A stretch of 64,000 bases of DNA from Enterocloster alcoholdehydrogenati (GTDB taxonomy: Bacteria > Bacillota > Clostridia > Lachnospirales > Lachnospiraceae), in NCBI RefSeq assembly GCF_013282095.1, contig NZ_BLTJ01000007.1, positions 62,001-126,000 on the forward strand, in the 5' to 3' direction. Made by a program: the position numbers and the translations under genes. The notes under the pieces are model-generated. The model was not told the DNA's origin. It worked only from the letters and a program-made list of their open reading frames with translations, and did not search any database. Below, piece after piece: positions 19,837 through 30,791 of this stretch (positions within the stretch are counted from its first letter, which is position 1; the number at the start of each line of letters is the position of its first letter).

Positions 19837-19899
19837 AAAGGGATCCTCCCTTTCCTTTCGTCATGGAACCATTATAACCAATTTTTATCAGCATTGCAA
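19837..19899 (-). promoter_or_regulatory. ridA promoter and leader hairpin
   Basis: TTGCAA (19894-19899), 17 bases, TATAAT (19871-19876) on the minus strand predict a start at about 19864. A perfect 7-bp hairpin AAAGGGA-GGA-TCCCTTT (19837-19853), followed by a pyrimidine run, lies just inside the leader. It could be the terminator of cca or an attenuator of ridA. Confidence 0.6.
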
Positions 19900-19927
19900 T
19901 GGTTGATAGAAATACAACATTTTATTT

Positions 19928-21235
19928 TTATACATCTCTCACAGCCGGAAGCTGCGACAGCAGGTACTCCTTTGTGTTTTTCTCCGGTGCTTCCAGAACC
20001 ATTTCCAGAAACTGTTTCAGCAGAATCCCAACTTCCTTTCCCGGTTTCATGCCCGCCCGGATCAGATCGTCACCTGTTACTGCCAGTGTCTTTAAACCAA
20101 TGCAGTCCCCGGACAGACGGATCTCATCCCTAAGACGGCAGACCTCCCTTAAGCAGTCCGCTGCCGGCGGACACGTTTCGATCAGACACAGTTTCATGGT
20201 AAGCAGATCATCAAACAGTTCCGGCTCCATCTGGCTCATCACCCTGCGGATCTGCGCCTTTTTTGCCAAAAGCTGTCCTCTTAGTTCACTTTTAAAACGC
20301 TCTGCTAAAGCTTCCGCCGGTTCCAGGGCGTCTGCAGCCGGTTCCCCGCACACCGACGTCCCAATCCACTGTACCAGCAGCTTTGTTCGGTAAATGGTAT
20401 CATTATCAAGCTTCAGTCCCTTAAGAATCTCTGCAGCCTCCTTCGGCGTACATTTTCGCATAAAAGCAGCCCAGCGAAGGGATTTCCGGGCGGGGATAGA
20501 TGGTGGAATCTCAAAGCAGACATCTCCTGAAACCTCAGGAATCCGATGAAACGCCTTGGATACCCAGGGACTGATCCCGGTCTCGTAGACCAGCCGCATA
20601 CAGCCAGGAAGCGGACTGGTCAGAAGCTTTGTAAGCTCCACCTGCACCCGCTCCCTGCTCACATGAACCAGATTGGGAGCAATGTCTTTAATAGCCTCAT
20701 AGGTAGTTTCCTCGACAGCAAAGCCCAGCTGAGCAGAAAAACGGATGGCGCGGAGGATACGCAGAGCATCCTCCGTAAACCGCTCTCTGGCCGCGCCTAC
20801 ACAGCGGATCACGCCATGCTCCAGATCCTTCTGCCCTCCAAACGCGTCCACCAAACCTCTCTCTCTGTTATACGCCATGGCATTGATCGTAAAATCCCGG
20901 CGCTTTAAATCCTCAATAAGATCAGGCGTAAAGGTGACGCTGTCGGGATGACGGCCATCGGTATAATCACCGTCAATTCGGAAGGTAGTGACCTCATATC
21001 CTTCTTTTCCCATCATCACGGTCACAGTTCCATGCTGGATGCCTGTGTCCACGGTTCGCCGGAATACCGCCTTTACCTGGGCCGGCTCGGCGCTGGTAGT
21101 GATATCCCAGTCTTCGGGTTCCCGACCAAGAAGCATATCCCGTACACAGCCACCTACCAGATAGGCCTCATAGCCCTGCTCACACAGCCTTCCGATAATC
21201 TTTTCCGCAGCGGCAGGAATCTGAGGTTTCATCAA
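19928..21235 (-). CDS. cca: CCA tRNA nucleotidyltransferase
   Basis: 435 residues. The N-terminal polymerase-beta-type head has [20 protein letters not shown] with the catalytic Asp pair. The flexible-loop region [11 protein letters not shown] and [18 protein letters not shown] follow, then helical neck/body and C-terminal tail. The enzyme adds or repairs the 3-prime CCA of tRNAs. Its start overlaps the proS stop by four bases, so it is co-transcribed with proS and falls under the same T-box control. Confidence 0.95.
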   Translation of the reverse strand: MMKPQIPAAAEKIIGRLCEQGYEAYLVGGCVRDMLLGREPEDWDITTSAEPAQVKAVFRRTVDTGIQHGTVTVMMGKEGYEVTTFRIDGDYTDGRHPDSVTFTPDLIEDLKRRDFTINAMAYNRERGLVDAFGGQKDLEHGVIRCVGAARERFTEDALRILRAIRFSAQLGFAVEETTYEAIKDIAPNLVHVSRERVQVELTKLLTSPLPGCMRLVYETGISPWVSKAFHRIPEVSGDVCFEIPPSIPARKSLRWAAFMRKCTPKEAAEILKGLKLDNDTIYRTKLLVQWIGTSVCGEPAADALEPAEALAERFKSELRGQLLAKKAQIRRVMSQMEPELFDDLLTMKLCLIETCPPAADCLREVCRLRDEIRLSGDCIGLKTLAVTGDDLIRAGMKPGKEVGILLKQFLEMVLEAPEKNTKEYLLSQLPAVRDV

Positions 21236-22671
21236 TATGCCCGTCCCCAGTAAACCATCTTTTTAGCCGGTTTGCCGCAGCATACGCAGTGGTCGGATAA
21301 ACTCTCCTGTTCAAAAGGCATACATCTGGAGGTAGCGCCTGTCTCCTCCTTGATTTTATCCTCGCACTCCCTGCAGCCGCACCACATGGCTTTTACAAAG
21401 CCCGGCTTATTGTTAATCGTCTCCACAAACTCATCCCACTCCTCTGCTGTATAGGTATGAGAATCTCTGTGTTTTCTTGCCTTCTCCAGCATATCTCTCT
21501 GAATCGTTTCAAGAAGCTCTCCTGCCTTCGCCTCCAGCTCATCCAGGGAAACCACCGTTTTCTCATGGTTATCCCTACGTACCAAAACTGCCTGATTCTG
21601 CTCCATATCCTTGGGGCCGATTTCCACACGCAGCGGAATACCGCGCATCTCGCAGTCTGCGAACTTCCAGCCAGGACTCTTGTCAGTATCGTCTGCCTTT
21701 ACAGAAAAACCGGACTTTAACAGACGGTCTCTCAGTTCATACGCCTTGTCAAGCACACCTTCCTTCTTCTGCTGGATCGGAACTACCATAATCTGAACCG
21801 GAGCAATCCTTGGAGGAAGCACAAGGCCGTTGTCATCGCCGTGAACCATGATAATGGCCCCAATCATACGGGTGGTCATTCCCCATGAGGTCTGGTAAAC
21901 GTATTTTAAGGTATTGTCTTTATCTGCAAACTGGATGCCGAATGCCTTTGCAAAGCCGTCGCCGAAGTTGTGGCTGGTGCCGGACTGCAGGGCCTTTCCG
22001 TCATGCATCAGAGACTCTATGGTATAGGTTGCCTCTGCGCCTGCAAACTTTTCCTTATCCGTTTTCTGTCCCTTAACCACTGGAATTGCCAGAACCTCCT
22101 CACAGAAGTCAGCGTATACATTTAACATCTGTACCGTTCTTGCCTCTGCCTCCTCAGCGGTAGCGTGAGCCGTGTGGCCCTCCTGCCATAAGAACTCCCT
22201 GGAACGCAGGAAGGGACGGGTTGTTTTCTCCCATCGTACAACCGAGCACCACTGATTGTATACTCTCGGAAGATCTCTGTAGGAATGAATATCCTTTGCG
22301 TAGAAATCACAGAACAGCGTCTCAGAGGTAGGCCTTACGCACAGACGCTCCTGAAGAGGCTCCAGACCGCCGTGCGTTACCCATGCAACTTCAGGCGCAA
22401 AGCCTTCTACATGATCCTTTTCCTTCTCAAGAAGGCCCTCCGGGATAAACAGGGGCATATATACATTCTGCACCCCTGTCTCCTTAAATCTGCGGTCCAG
22501 TTCCTTCTGAATATTTTCCCAGATCGCATAGCCTGCGGGCTTGATCACCATACATCCCTTTACACTGGCGTAATCGCAAAGCTCTGCCTTCTTTACCACA
22601 TCCGTGTACCACTGGGCGAAATCCGCGTCCATAGATGTGATGGCTTCTACCATCTTTTTGTTGTCTGCCAT
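21232..22671 (-). CDS. proS: Prolyl-tRNA synthetase (short, archaeal/eukaryotic-like type)
   Basis: 479 residues from ATG 22671, which follows AAAGGAGA. Class II synthetase motifs are visible: [20 protein letters not shown] (motif 2 region) and the start [18 protein letters not shown], typical of the short ProS type without the bacterial editing insertion. The C-terminus has a zinc-binding-like [10 protein letters not shown] and [18 protein letters not shown] ending in Tyr, as in this class. It charges tRNA-Pro in the cytoplasm and is controlled by the T-box leader at 22705-22985. Confidence 0.95.
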   Translation of the reverse strand: MADNKKMVEAITSMDADFAQWYTDVVKKAELCDYASVKGCMVIKPAGYAIWENIQKELDRRFKETGVQNVYMPLFIPEGLLEKEKDHVEGFAPEVAWVTHGGLEPLQERLCVRPTSETLFCDFYAKDIHSYRDLPRVYNQWCSVVRWEKTTRPFLRSREFLWQEGHTAHATAEEAEARTVQMLNVYADFCEEVLAIPVVKGQKTDKEKFAGAEATYTIESLMHDGKALQSGTSHNFGDGFAKAFGIQFADKDNTLKYVYQTSWGMTTRMIGAIIMVHGDDNGLVLPPRIAPVQIMVVPIQQKKEGVLDKAYELRDRLLKSGFSVKADDTDKSPGWKFADCEMRGIPLRVEIGPKDMEQNQAVLVRRDNHEKTVVSLDELEAKAGELLETIQRDMLEKARKHRDSHTYTAEEWDEFVETINNKPGFVKAMWCGCRECEDKIKEETGATSRCMPFEQESLSDHCVCCGKPAKKMVYWGRAY

Positions 22672-22704
22672 AATCGTTCTCCTTTTCTCTTTCCACATTG
22701 CAAT

Positions 22705-22985
22705 AACAAAAAAGCCATCCAATCCCATGCATCTATGCTCTCTGCAAGGGACCGAACAGCTCGGCGGTACCACCCTGATTAGCTTTCATCTGTTCTTACA
22801 GCAAAATAAAAACTCTCTCTTTTATCCGTTAACGCCGGATCTGCGCTGTATTCCTCATACAGGGCTCCAGGGCCGGTTGGGTCCGGGCCTTCGTAAGGAA
22901 CTTCCACCAATATTCCTCTCTCTGCAACGCGCTCCGGGCTTACTATTCCCCTTCTCTGCCTTTCTCATATAGCATCATGGAAAGA
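22705..22985 (-). promoter_or_regulatory. T-box riboswitch (Pro) for proS-cca
   Basis: On the minus strand the T-box sequence AGGGTGGTACCGCCG occurs at 22762-22776. It is followed by a terminator stem TCCCTTGCA/TGCATGGGA and GGCTTTTTTG. Upstream is an AGTAAG-type segment, an AGAGAG-GG segment and a GGACCCAACC stretch. Its CCC (complement of 22879-22881) is a possible proline specifier. Uncharged tRNA-Pro should stabilise the antiterminator and allow expression. The T-box core is certain; the specifier is tentative. Confidence 0.88.
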
Positions 22986-23063
22986 ATGTCTCTTCAGTTA
23001 CTGTAAATTTTACGACGGAATAAAGGGTTTGTCAACATCCAGCAGTCGGCAAATGCTCCTGCG

Positions 23064-23093
23064 ATTGCGGTTTCAGTGCATTTATAGTATAAT
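23064..23093 (+). promoter_or_regulatory. Promoter-like pair before small ORF
   Basis: TTGCGG (23064-23069), 18 bases, TATAAT (23088-23093). The predicted start falls on or next to the ATG at 23099, so any transcript would be leaderless. Confidence 0.4.
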
Positions 23094-23098
23094 TTCAC

Positions 23099-23221
23099 AT
23101 GAAACAGTTCTTAAAATGCTTATTTTTTCGCAAAAATGAACAGCCAGAATGGATGACTGCCATGACAAAGGATGTATTAACCTATGTAACAGAAAGAATC
23201 CAGGAGCTGATTCTGCGATAA
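23099..23221 (+). CDS. Possible small protein, 40 residues
   Basis: An uninterrupted frame begins MKQFLKCLFFRKNEQPEW and ends ERIQELILR. It has no ribosome site but an apparent promoter ends six bases before the ATG. The amphipathic C-terminal helix looks protein-like. It could be a real leaderless gene, the remnant of a longer one, or chance. No family is recognised. Confidence 0.3.
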   Translation: MKQFLKCLFFRKNEQPEWMTAMTKDVLTYVTERIQELILR

Positions 23222-23492
23222 ATGCGGCAATAAGGGTGCCTATCATTTGCTGCGTTTAACCGATTCCGCCCGGATATGTGAAGCCCGTCTGCAGACTGCC
23301 CGTCAAAGTAAACCTAACACGCTCTCTTTTATCCCAACTCTTCATGTACTTCGTAATCACAAGCATATTCCAATCTGCCTCTGTATATGCCGTTATTTTA
23401 ACACATAGCCGCAGCCTTTGCCATCTGTTTTTACTATGAGAGCAGCACATTTGCAGCTGATGGAATTGGCTTACCAGGCACCAGACGCAAAG

Positions 23493-23579
23493 CGGCATAG
23501 CCAAAACTGACTATGCCGTATGCTGCAAAAATATTTTTTTACCGGAAAGGTGTCTTATCTGCGAGGGATCCTTTCCGGC
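23493..23579. other. Two hairpins in the 23222-23599 gap
   Basis: CGGCATAG (23493-23500) pairs with CTATGCCG (23511-23518), and CCGGAAAGG (23542-23550) pairs with CCTTTCCGG (23570-23578). The second lies just past the stop of the repeat-protein gene and may end its transcript, although the U run is not directly adjacent. I see no convincing gene in the rest of this gap. Confidence 0.5.
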
Positions 23580-23599
23580 AGTTCCGTCATTCGCACAGC

Positions 23600-24499
23600 T
23601 TAACGATACCACTGAACAACCTGAATACGCAGTTCTGCGCCGCCGTCATAGTAAAAATCTCCCACTTCCTTTAATTTGTATCCTTCGGGAACCGTGGTCA
23701 ATTCACTGGAATTTACATTTCCCTTTCCGTTTATCAAACCGGCCGCCCAGATCTCTCCGTTGGCCCATACTGTATTATTTTCCTCGCAGAAGTATACTAC
23801 GTTGACCATGCCCCCGTGCTTCTCTTTGGGAACAACCTGAACGCGAAGCTCAGAACCTCCGTCATAGTAAAAGTCTCCCACCTGTTTTAACGTATAGCCT
23901 TCCGGTATGTTTGTCAATTCGCTGGAATTCACATTTCCCTTTCCGTTTATCAGACCGGCCGCCCAGATCTCTCCGTTGGCCCATACGTGATTCTCCTCCT
24001 CGCAGAAGTACACTACATTGACCATGCCCCCATGCTTCTCTTTAGGAACAACCTGAACGCGAAGCTCGGAACCTCCGTCATAGTAAAAGTCTCCTACCTG
24101 TTTTAACGTATAGCCTTCCGGTATGTTTGTCAATTCGCTGGAATTCACATTTCCCTTTCCGTTTATCAGACCGGCCGCCCAGATCTCTCCGTTGGCCCAT
24201 ACTGTATTATCCTCCTCGCAAAAGTACACCACATTTACTGCGCCGCCTGCTGCCGGACAGTGGTCGCCATTATTATCCCAGCGATCGTCATCGTCGTCAT
24301 CCCAACGATCGTCATCATCATCCCAGCGATCGTCATCGTCATCATCATCCCAGCGATCGTCATCGTCATCATCATCCCAGCGATCCTCCCAGCCGTGTCC
24401 ATGATGAGGTTTGGCCTGGGCTTCAACACTTCCCAGCTGTGTCCCTGCCATTACAACTGCTGCTGCAAATAATAAACTGGTTAGGCTACGTTTTCTCAT
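23600..24499 (-). CDS. Secreted Asp/Trp-rich protein with three 72-residue repeats
   Basis: 299 residues: signal peptide (1-29, ending VEAQA), then a low-complexity block (39-75) of RW followed by runs of 4-7 Asp, repeated five times. Three almost identical 72-residue repeats follow, beginning at 88, 160 and 232. Each repeat has VNVVYFCEE, WANGEIWAAGLINGKGNVN, SSELT, PEGY and GDFYYDGG. The acidic tract should bind divalent metal such as calcium. The VNxSELTxxPEGY pattern recalls beta-rich surface-protein repeats. There is no LPXTG anchor or cell-wall domain. Function unknown. A strong promoter and AGGAGG site suggest high expression. Confidence 0.85.
   Translation of the reverse strand: MRKRSLTSLLFAAAVVMAGTQLGSVEAQAKPHHGHGWEDRWDDDDDDDRWDDDDDDDRWDDDDDRWDDDDDDRWDNNGDHCPAAGGAVNVVYFCEEDNTVWANGEIWAAGLINGKGNVNSSELTNIPEGYTLKQVGDFYYDGGSELRVQVVPKEKHGGMVNVVYFCEEENHVWANGEIWAAGLINGKGNVNSSELTNIPEGYTLKQVGDFYYDGGSELRVQVVPKEKHGGMVNVVYFCEENNTVWANGEIWAAGLINGKGNVNSSELTTVPEGYKLKEVGDFYYDGGAELRIQVVQWYR
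23603..24238 (-). repeat. Three tandem 216-bp coding repeats
   Basis: Repeat units occupy 24023-24238, 23807-24022 and 23603-23806 (last one shorter). The first two are nearly identical at the base level, including most silent positions. This points to recent duplication or gene conversion. Such repeats can change copy number by recombination. Confidence 0.9.
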
Positions 24500-24562
24500 G
24501 CTATAATCCTCCTTTTACTTATTTTGTAAACTTTGTTTATTTTATCCGTGTTTTATGAGCAG

Positions 24563-24591
24563 ATTATAGCTAATTTTATCGAAATTGGCAA
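24563..24591 (-). promoter_or_regulatory. Promoter of Asp/Trp-rich repeat protein gene
   Basis: On the minus strand TTGCCA (24586-24591), 17 bases, TATAAT (24563-24568), about 64 bases before the ATG. A purine-rich AAAGGAGGAT ribosome site lies next to the start. Confidence 0.75.
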
Positions 24592-24677
24592 TGGATTTTA
24601 AAATAAGTAAGAAAATGTATAGGAAATGTAAACAGTACAGAAAAATGTAAGAAACACCGTTGTACATACACGGCTGA

Positions 24678-25232
24678 TTATGGCTGTAAAAAGCACCCAT
24701 CCTCGTGCCCCCATATAATTCCTACTGCCTGCAGATAAGCGTAAATAATGGTTGTACCCACGAACTTCATTCCACGTTTCCTGAGATCTTCTGATATCCG
24801 GTCTGACAGTTCCGAAGAGGTGAGTCCATTCTCGCAGATCACCCTTCCATCTGTCCAGCGCCACAGGTAACCGTCAAAACTCCCGTATTCCTCCTGAATC
24901 TTCCTGAAAATGCGGGCATTGACAACAGCTGCGCGTATTTTCCCTAAATTGCGGACAATTCCTGCATTCTCCTTCAGAATCCGTTCTTTCTCTTCATCAT
25001 AGGCGCATACCTTTTCCAGATCAAATCCGTCAAAGGCTTTAAAAAACGCTTCCCGTTTATTCAAAATACATTCCCAGGAAAGACCGGCCTGAAAGGATTC
25101 CAGGATCAGCATTTCAAAAAGTTTCTTATCATCATGAACCGGGCTGCCCCACTCCTCATCATGATAACGAATGTATCGCTCATTCCGAGGATTCGCCCAC
25201 CGACATCTGCATTTTCCGTCCTTCCATTCCAT
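24678..25232 (-). CDS. tag: DNA-3-methyladenine glycosylase I
   Basis: 184 residues with the Tag family pattern. CRCRWANPRNERYIRYHDEE at the N-terminus supplies early Cys and His residues for zinc. EMLILESFQAGLSWECILNK is the conserved helix-hairpin region, and GMKFVGTTIIYAYLQAVGII precedes the C-terminal zinc-ligand region (GHEDGCF). The enzyme removes 3-methyladenine from DNA. ATG 25232 follows AGGAGG. It lies about 100 bases after guaD on the same strand. Confidence 0.95.
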   Translation of the reverse strand: MEWKDGKCRCRWANPRNERYIRYHDEEWGSPVHDDKKLFEMLILESFQAGLSWECILNKREAFFKAFDGFDLEKVCAYDEEKERILKENAGIVRNLGKIRAAVVNARIFRKIQEEYGSFDGYLWRWTDGRVICENGLTSSELSDRISEDLRKRGMKFVGTTIIYAYLQAVGIIWGHEDGCFLQP

Positions 25233-25257
25233 CCTGGTATTCCTCCTGTCTTAAACC

Positions 25258-25297
25258 GCACTCCCGTATTTAAGGTTCCATCACCTTCCGGGAGTGC
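25258..25297. other. Hairpin between guaD and tag
   Basis: GCACTCCCG (25258-25266) pairs perfectly with CGGGAGTGC (25289-25297). On the minus strand only a short U run follows, so it may be a weak terminator of guaD or a processing site ahead of tag. Confidence 0.5.
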
Positions 25298-25339
25298 ATT
25301 CCCCTGCGGCATCCGTCAAAAATGTCCAGCCGCACCCTG

Positions 25340-26620
25340 TTACAAAATCTTTTCTCCATCTGCGTATTTCGCATATACCTCGCGTTCATCCCCCAGGTAA
25401 ATAACCCGTTCCATCCGCTCCCTGATGCTCAGGGACTGAGGATGCGACAGCCTTCCATCATCAATGACAACCGCGTCAAAGGCATAATCCGGCTCAAAGC
25501 TGCCTGCTTTTCCAAAAAATGCGCCGCCGCCCTTGGATGCCATGAAAAATACCTCTTCCGCTGTCAAGGGCTTCAGGCTGTCGTCCAAAAGCCGCCATCT
25601 GAGTTTGGATGCCTGTATGGCCTGGGCCATAGCTGCAAAGAGATTTTCGGTTGTGCCGCCCGCTACATCACTTCCAAGTCCCACACAAAGCCCCTCTTCC
25701 AGATACCGGCGCACCGGAGCCACGCCAGAGGAAAGATTGGTATTGGATTCCGGACAGTGTGCAATAAATACACCCCGCTTCTTCATGCGCTCCACCTCCT
25801 CCTCGCCGGAATAAACACAATGGGCCATGATCGTGGGGCAGTCGCCGCCAAATAGCCCGAACCTGTCATAGGAATCTCCGTAAAAGGCAGACCAGGGACA
25901 CAGTTCCTTTACCCAGGCAATTTCACCCGGATTTTCAGACAAATGCGACTGGATGGGAAGGCTGTTTTCCTGCTGAATCTCCTTTAAAAGCTCCATAAGC
26001 TCATCGGTACAGCTGGGGATAAACCTGGGAGTTAAAATAGGCCTTGTGTGGTGATATCCCTTATCCGCCACAGCTCTCAGCCACTCTCTCGTCGCATCTG
26101 CCGAAGCCCTGGCCGAAGGCTCTCTTAAATAATCCGGGCTGTTTCGGTCCATATTTACCTTGCCAACCATGGTGCGCAGTCCTGCCTGCTCCAATAGATC
26201 CATCAGCGTCAGCGTGGCCTCACTGTGAATCGTTCCGAAAATACAGGCCCGAACCGTCGCACTCTTTTTCATCTGTTTCGCAAATATGCCATAGGCCCTG
26301 GCTGCATACTCCGAATCCTTATATTTTGCCTCCTCCGGGAAGGTATTAGTCTCCAGCCACTCCAGCAGTTCCAGATCCATGCCAAGACTTCTGAAGGTAT
26401 ACTGGGGTGCATGGATATGAAGATCTGTAAGCCCCGGCAGGATCAGACGATCCCCCATATCCTCCACTGGGATTCCCCGGAATGTTTCCGGAAGAACTGG
26501 ACAAACCTCCCGAACCTTTCCGTTTTCGCAGATCAGATACCCCTGTTTTATAATTTCAAAGTGCTCTCTTTCCTTTGTAAAAATGATATTCCCCTTTAGT
26601 GCAAATGTTTTTTTCTCCAT
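25340..26620 (-). CDS. guaD: Guanine deaminase
   Basis: 427 residues from ATG 26620, chosen because AAGGAGG lies 11 bases upstream; longer readings run into the riboswitch. Amidohydrolase motifs are PGLTDLHIHAPQY (metal His pair), SHLSENPGEIAWV, MAHCVYSGEEE and LGSDVAGG (catalytic Asp). GuaD converts guanine to xanthine and ammonia, allowing purine use as a nitrogen source. A guanine-type riboswitch and terminator precede it, so guanine itself controls the gene. Confidence 0.92.
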   Translation of the reverse strand: MEKKTFALKGNIIFTKEREHFEIIKQGYLICENGKVREVCPVLPETFRGIPVEDMGDRLILPGLTDLHIHAPQYTFRSLGMDLELLEWLETNTFPEEAKYKDSEYAARAYGIFAKQMKKSATVRACIFGTIHSEATLTLMDLLEQAGLRTMVGKVNMDRNSPDYLREPSARASADATREWLRAVADKGYHHTRPILTPRFIPSCTDELMELLKEIQQENSLPIQSHLSENPGEIAWVKELCPWSAFYGDSYDRFGLFGGDCPTIMAHCVYSGEEEVERMKKRGVFIAHCPESNTNLSSGVAPVRRYLEEGLCVGLGSDVAGGTTENLFAAMAQAIQASKLRWRLLDDSLKPLTAEEVFFMASKGGGAFFGKAGSFEPDYAFDAVVIDDGRLSHPQSLSIRERMERVIYLGDEREVYAKYADGEKIL

Positions 26621-26708
26621 ACACCCCATCCTCCTTACGGGCCTGTTCCATCTCCAACTGCTGCTCTCCTCATTAACAGCCAGCCGGCGCCTGGTTCGTT
26701 CTCTGCGC

Positions 26709-26737
26709 AAAAAAAGAAGCCCCGCCCACGCGGAACT
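26709..26737 (-). terminator. Attenuator terminator in guaD leader
   Basis: On the minus strand AGTTCCGC and GCGGGGCT form an 8-bp stem with two G-U pairs around GTGG, followed by TTCTTTTTTT. It lies between the guanine aptamer and the guaD start and is the likely expression platform. A further hairpin with CATGG/CCATG outer pairs occupies about 26780-26810. Confidence 0.75.
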
Positions 26738-26811
26738 CCTTATCCATTCACATCTGCCCCCAAAGACCGCGCACAGCTGCATGGCGGCCATTAAAAGCCG
26801 GCCCCATGAAA

Positions 26812-26875
26812 CTATGTAGTCAACTATTTACGGCAGTTGGTAGAAACTCTGGACCAATCTCCAGGATATACATAA
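26812..26875 (-). promoter_or_regulatory. guaD leader: Guanine-type purine riboswitch aptamer
   Basis: Minus-strand sequence fits the purine aptamer. P1 is TATGTA/TACATA, P2 with loop GGAGATTGGTCC carries the loop-loop bases, J2/3 is GTTTCTACC, and L3 is GCCGTAAAT. J3/1 reads TTGACTAC. The C in GAC corresponds to position 74 of the xpt aptamer and marks guanine rather than adenine specificity. Confidence 0.9.
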
Positions 26876-26902
26876 AAAGTCTGCTTTTATGAAGTTACTT
26901 TC

Positions 26903-26931
26903 ATTATAGCCAGTAGAGTTTTATTTGTCTA
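26903..26931 (-). promoter_or_regulatory. Promoter of guaD riboswitch transcript
   Basis: TAGACA (26926-26931), 17 bases, TATAAT (26903-26908) on the minus strand, ending about 28 bases before the aptamer. Confidence 0.8.
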
Positions 26932-27006
26932 TGATAAAATCGCTTGAAAAATAGGGTTGTCATATGGATATTTTTCACAATTTTTTGCGTATACAGTTTT
27001 TTATTC

Positions 27007-29843
<2,837 letters not shown>

Positions 29844-29874
29844 TTTTGTTCCCCCTTACGGATTTGATAGCTGC

Positions 29875-29903
29875 ATTATACGAAATAGCCTGCAATTTGT
29901 CAT
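29875..29903 (-). promoter_or_regulatory. Promoter of beta-glucoside operon
   Basis: ATGACA (29898-29903), 17 bases, TATAAT (29875-29880) on the minus strand, about 30 bases before the EIIBC start. Confidence 0.7.
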
Positions 29904-29915
29904 TGGTTTTCACAT

Positions 29916-29950
29916 TCAAAAAAACAAGTGACACCGTTTATCACTTGTTT
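29916..29950. terminator. Terminator after beta-glucoside rpiR
   Basis: ACAAGTGA (29924-29931) pairs with TCACTTGT (29941-29948). Seven T follow on the minus strand and six on the plus strand. It ends the rpiR transcript just before the beta-glucoside promoter. Confidence 0.85.
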
Positions 29951-29976
29951 TTTATATGTAACAATATGTTTTATTT

Positions 29977-30720
29977 TTAAATGGGGCCTGGACCTTTTGA
30001 CGTATACTGATACAATTTTTTCCCCAGACGTTCCACAATGCTGATTGCCGGAATCTGTGTAGTGACATCATAATCCTTCAGTCTCATATAAGTGACATAA
30101 TAAGGAATATTATAATCTGACAATTTCGCAATCGTGCAGTTTTCTGTGTTAGTAATACTTAAAATAATACATCCCTGTTCCTTAAATCTGGTTACATGAC
30201 CAATGGTATCCCTGGATTCTCCAGAAACAGAGAATACGATTACCAGAGAATGTTCCAGAAAACGGCTCTCTGTGGGATAATGAGGTTCATCAATATAAAG
30301 ACAGAATTTTCCCATACTGGAAAAATAACGTGCGCCATATTTAGCCACAATTCCAGACATCCCGCTGCCTGCCAGAAAAACATGATCTGCGTTGAAAATC
30401 ACTTCTGCCAGCATCTCCAGCTTATTCTCAAATGCATCTGAACAGGTCTTTTGCAGAAAATCAATCACTTCTGAAATATCATCTTTTATCCGAACCTGAC
30501 CACGATGTTCTAAGTGTTCTTTTAACTGAAGCTTAAACTCCGTATAACCGCCGCATCCCATTTTTTTGCAAAAACGCAGGATGGTAGACGTAGACACATG
30601 AGCTTCTGACGCCAATTCCCGTATCCTCATATATCTAACCTTTTCCGGGTATTCCATAACATATCCGTAGACCAGCATTTCCAGATCATTCAGCGCCTTC
30701 ACCTGATCCACACCAAACAT
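29977..30720 (-). CDS. MurR/RpiR-family regulator of beta-glucoside genes
   Basis: 247 residues from ATG 30720, preceded by GGGGGTGAC. An ATG at 30774 gives 18 more residues but lies inside the promoter spacer, so it is unlikely. The N-terminal HTH has HVSTSTILRFCKKMGCGGYT. The SIS domain carries FLAGSGMSGIVAKYGARYF and VIVFSVSGESRDTIGHV, which bind a phosphosugar. It controls, by context, the EIIBC-GH1 operon directly downstream on the same strand. This differs from the BglG-type antiterminators that often run beta-glucoside operons. Confidence 0.88.
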   Translation of the reverse strand: MFGVDQVKALNDLEMLVYGYVMEYPEKVRYMRIRELASEAHVSTSTILRFCKKMGCGGYTEFKLQLKEHLEHRGQVRIKDDISEVIDFLQKTCSDAFENKLEMLAEVIFNADHVFLAGSGMSGIVAKYGARYFSSMGKFCLYIDEPHYPTESRFLEHSLVIVFSVSGESRDTIGHVTRFKEQGCIILSITNTENCTIAKLSDYNIPYYVTYMRLKDYDVTTQIPAISIVERLGKKLYQYTSKGPGPI

Positions 30721-30754
30721 CTTTCTGTCACCCCCAATCCTGAAATTCATTGTC

Positions 30755-30784
30755 AGTCTAGCAGTTTCATCCATAAAATGTCAA
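30755..30784 (-). promoter_or_regulatory. Promoter of beta-glucoside rpiR
   Basis: A consensus TTGACA (30779-30784), 18 bases, TAGACT (30755-30760) on the minus strand. Its position excludes the upstream start codon at 30774. Confidence 0.7.
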
Positions 30785-30791
30785 GACAAAC

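Noticed and set aside
23256-23504. 82-codon minus-strand frame past the repeat-protein gene
   Set aside because: No ribosome site, odd composition and overlap with hairpins. No recognisable family, so not called as a gene.
24123-24558. Ser/Ile/His-rich plus-strand frames opposite the Asp-run gene
   Set aside because: They are antisense readings of the GAT/GAC repeats, with no ribosome site or independent signal.
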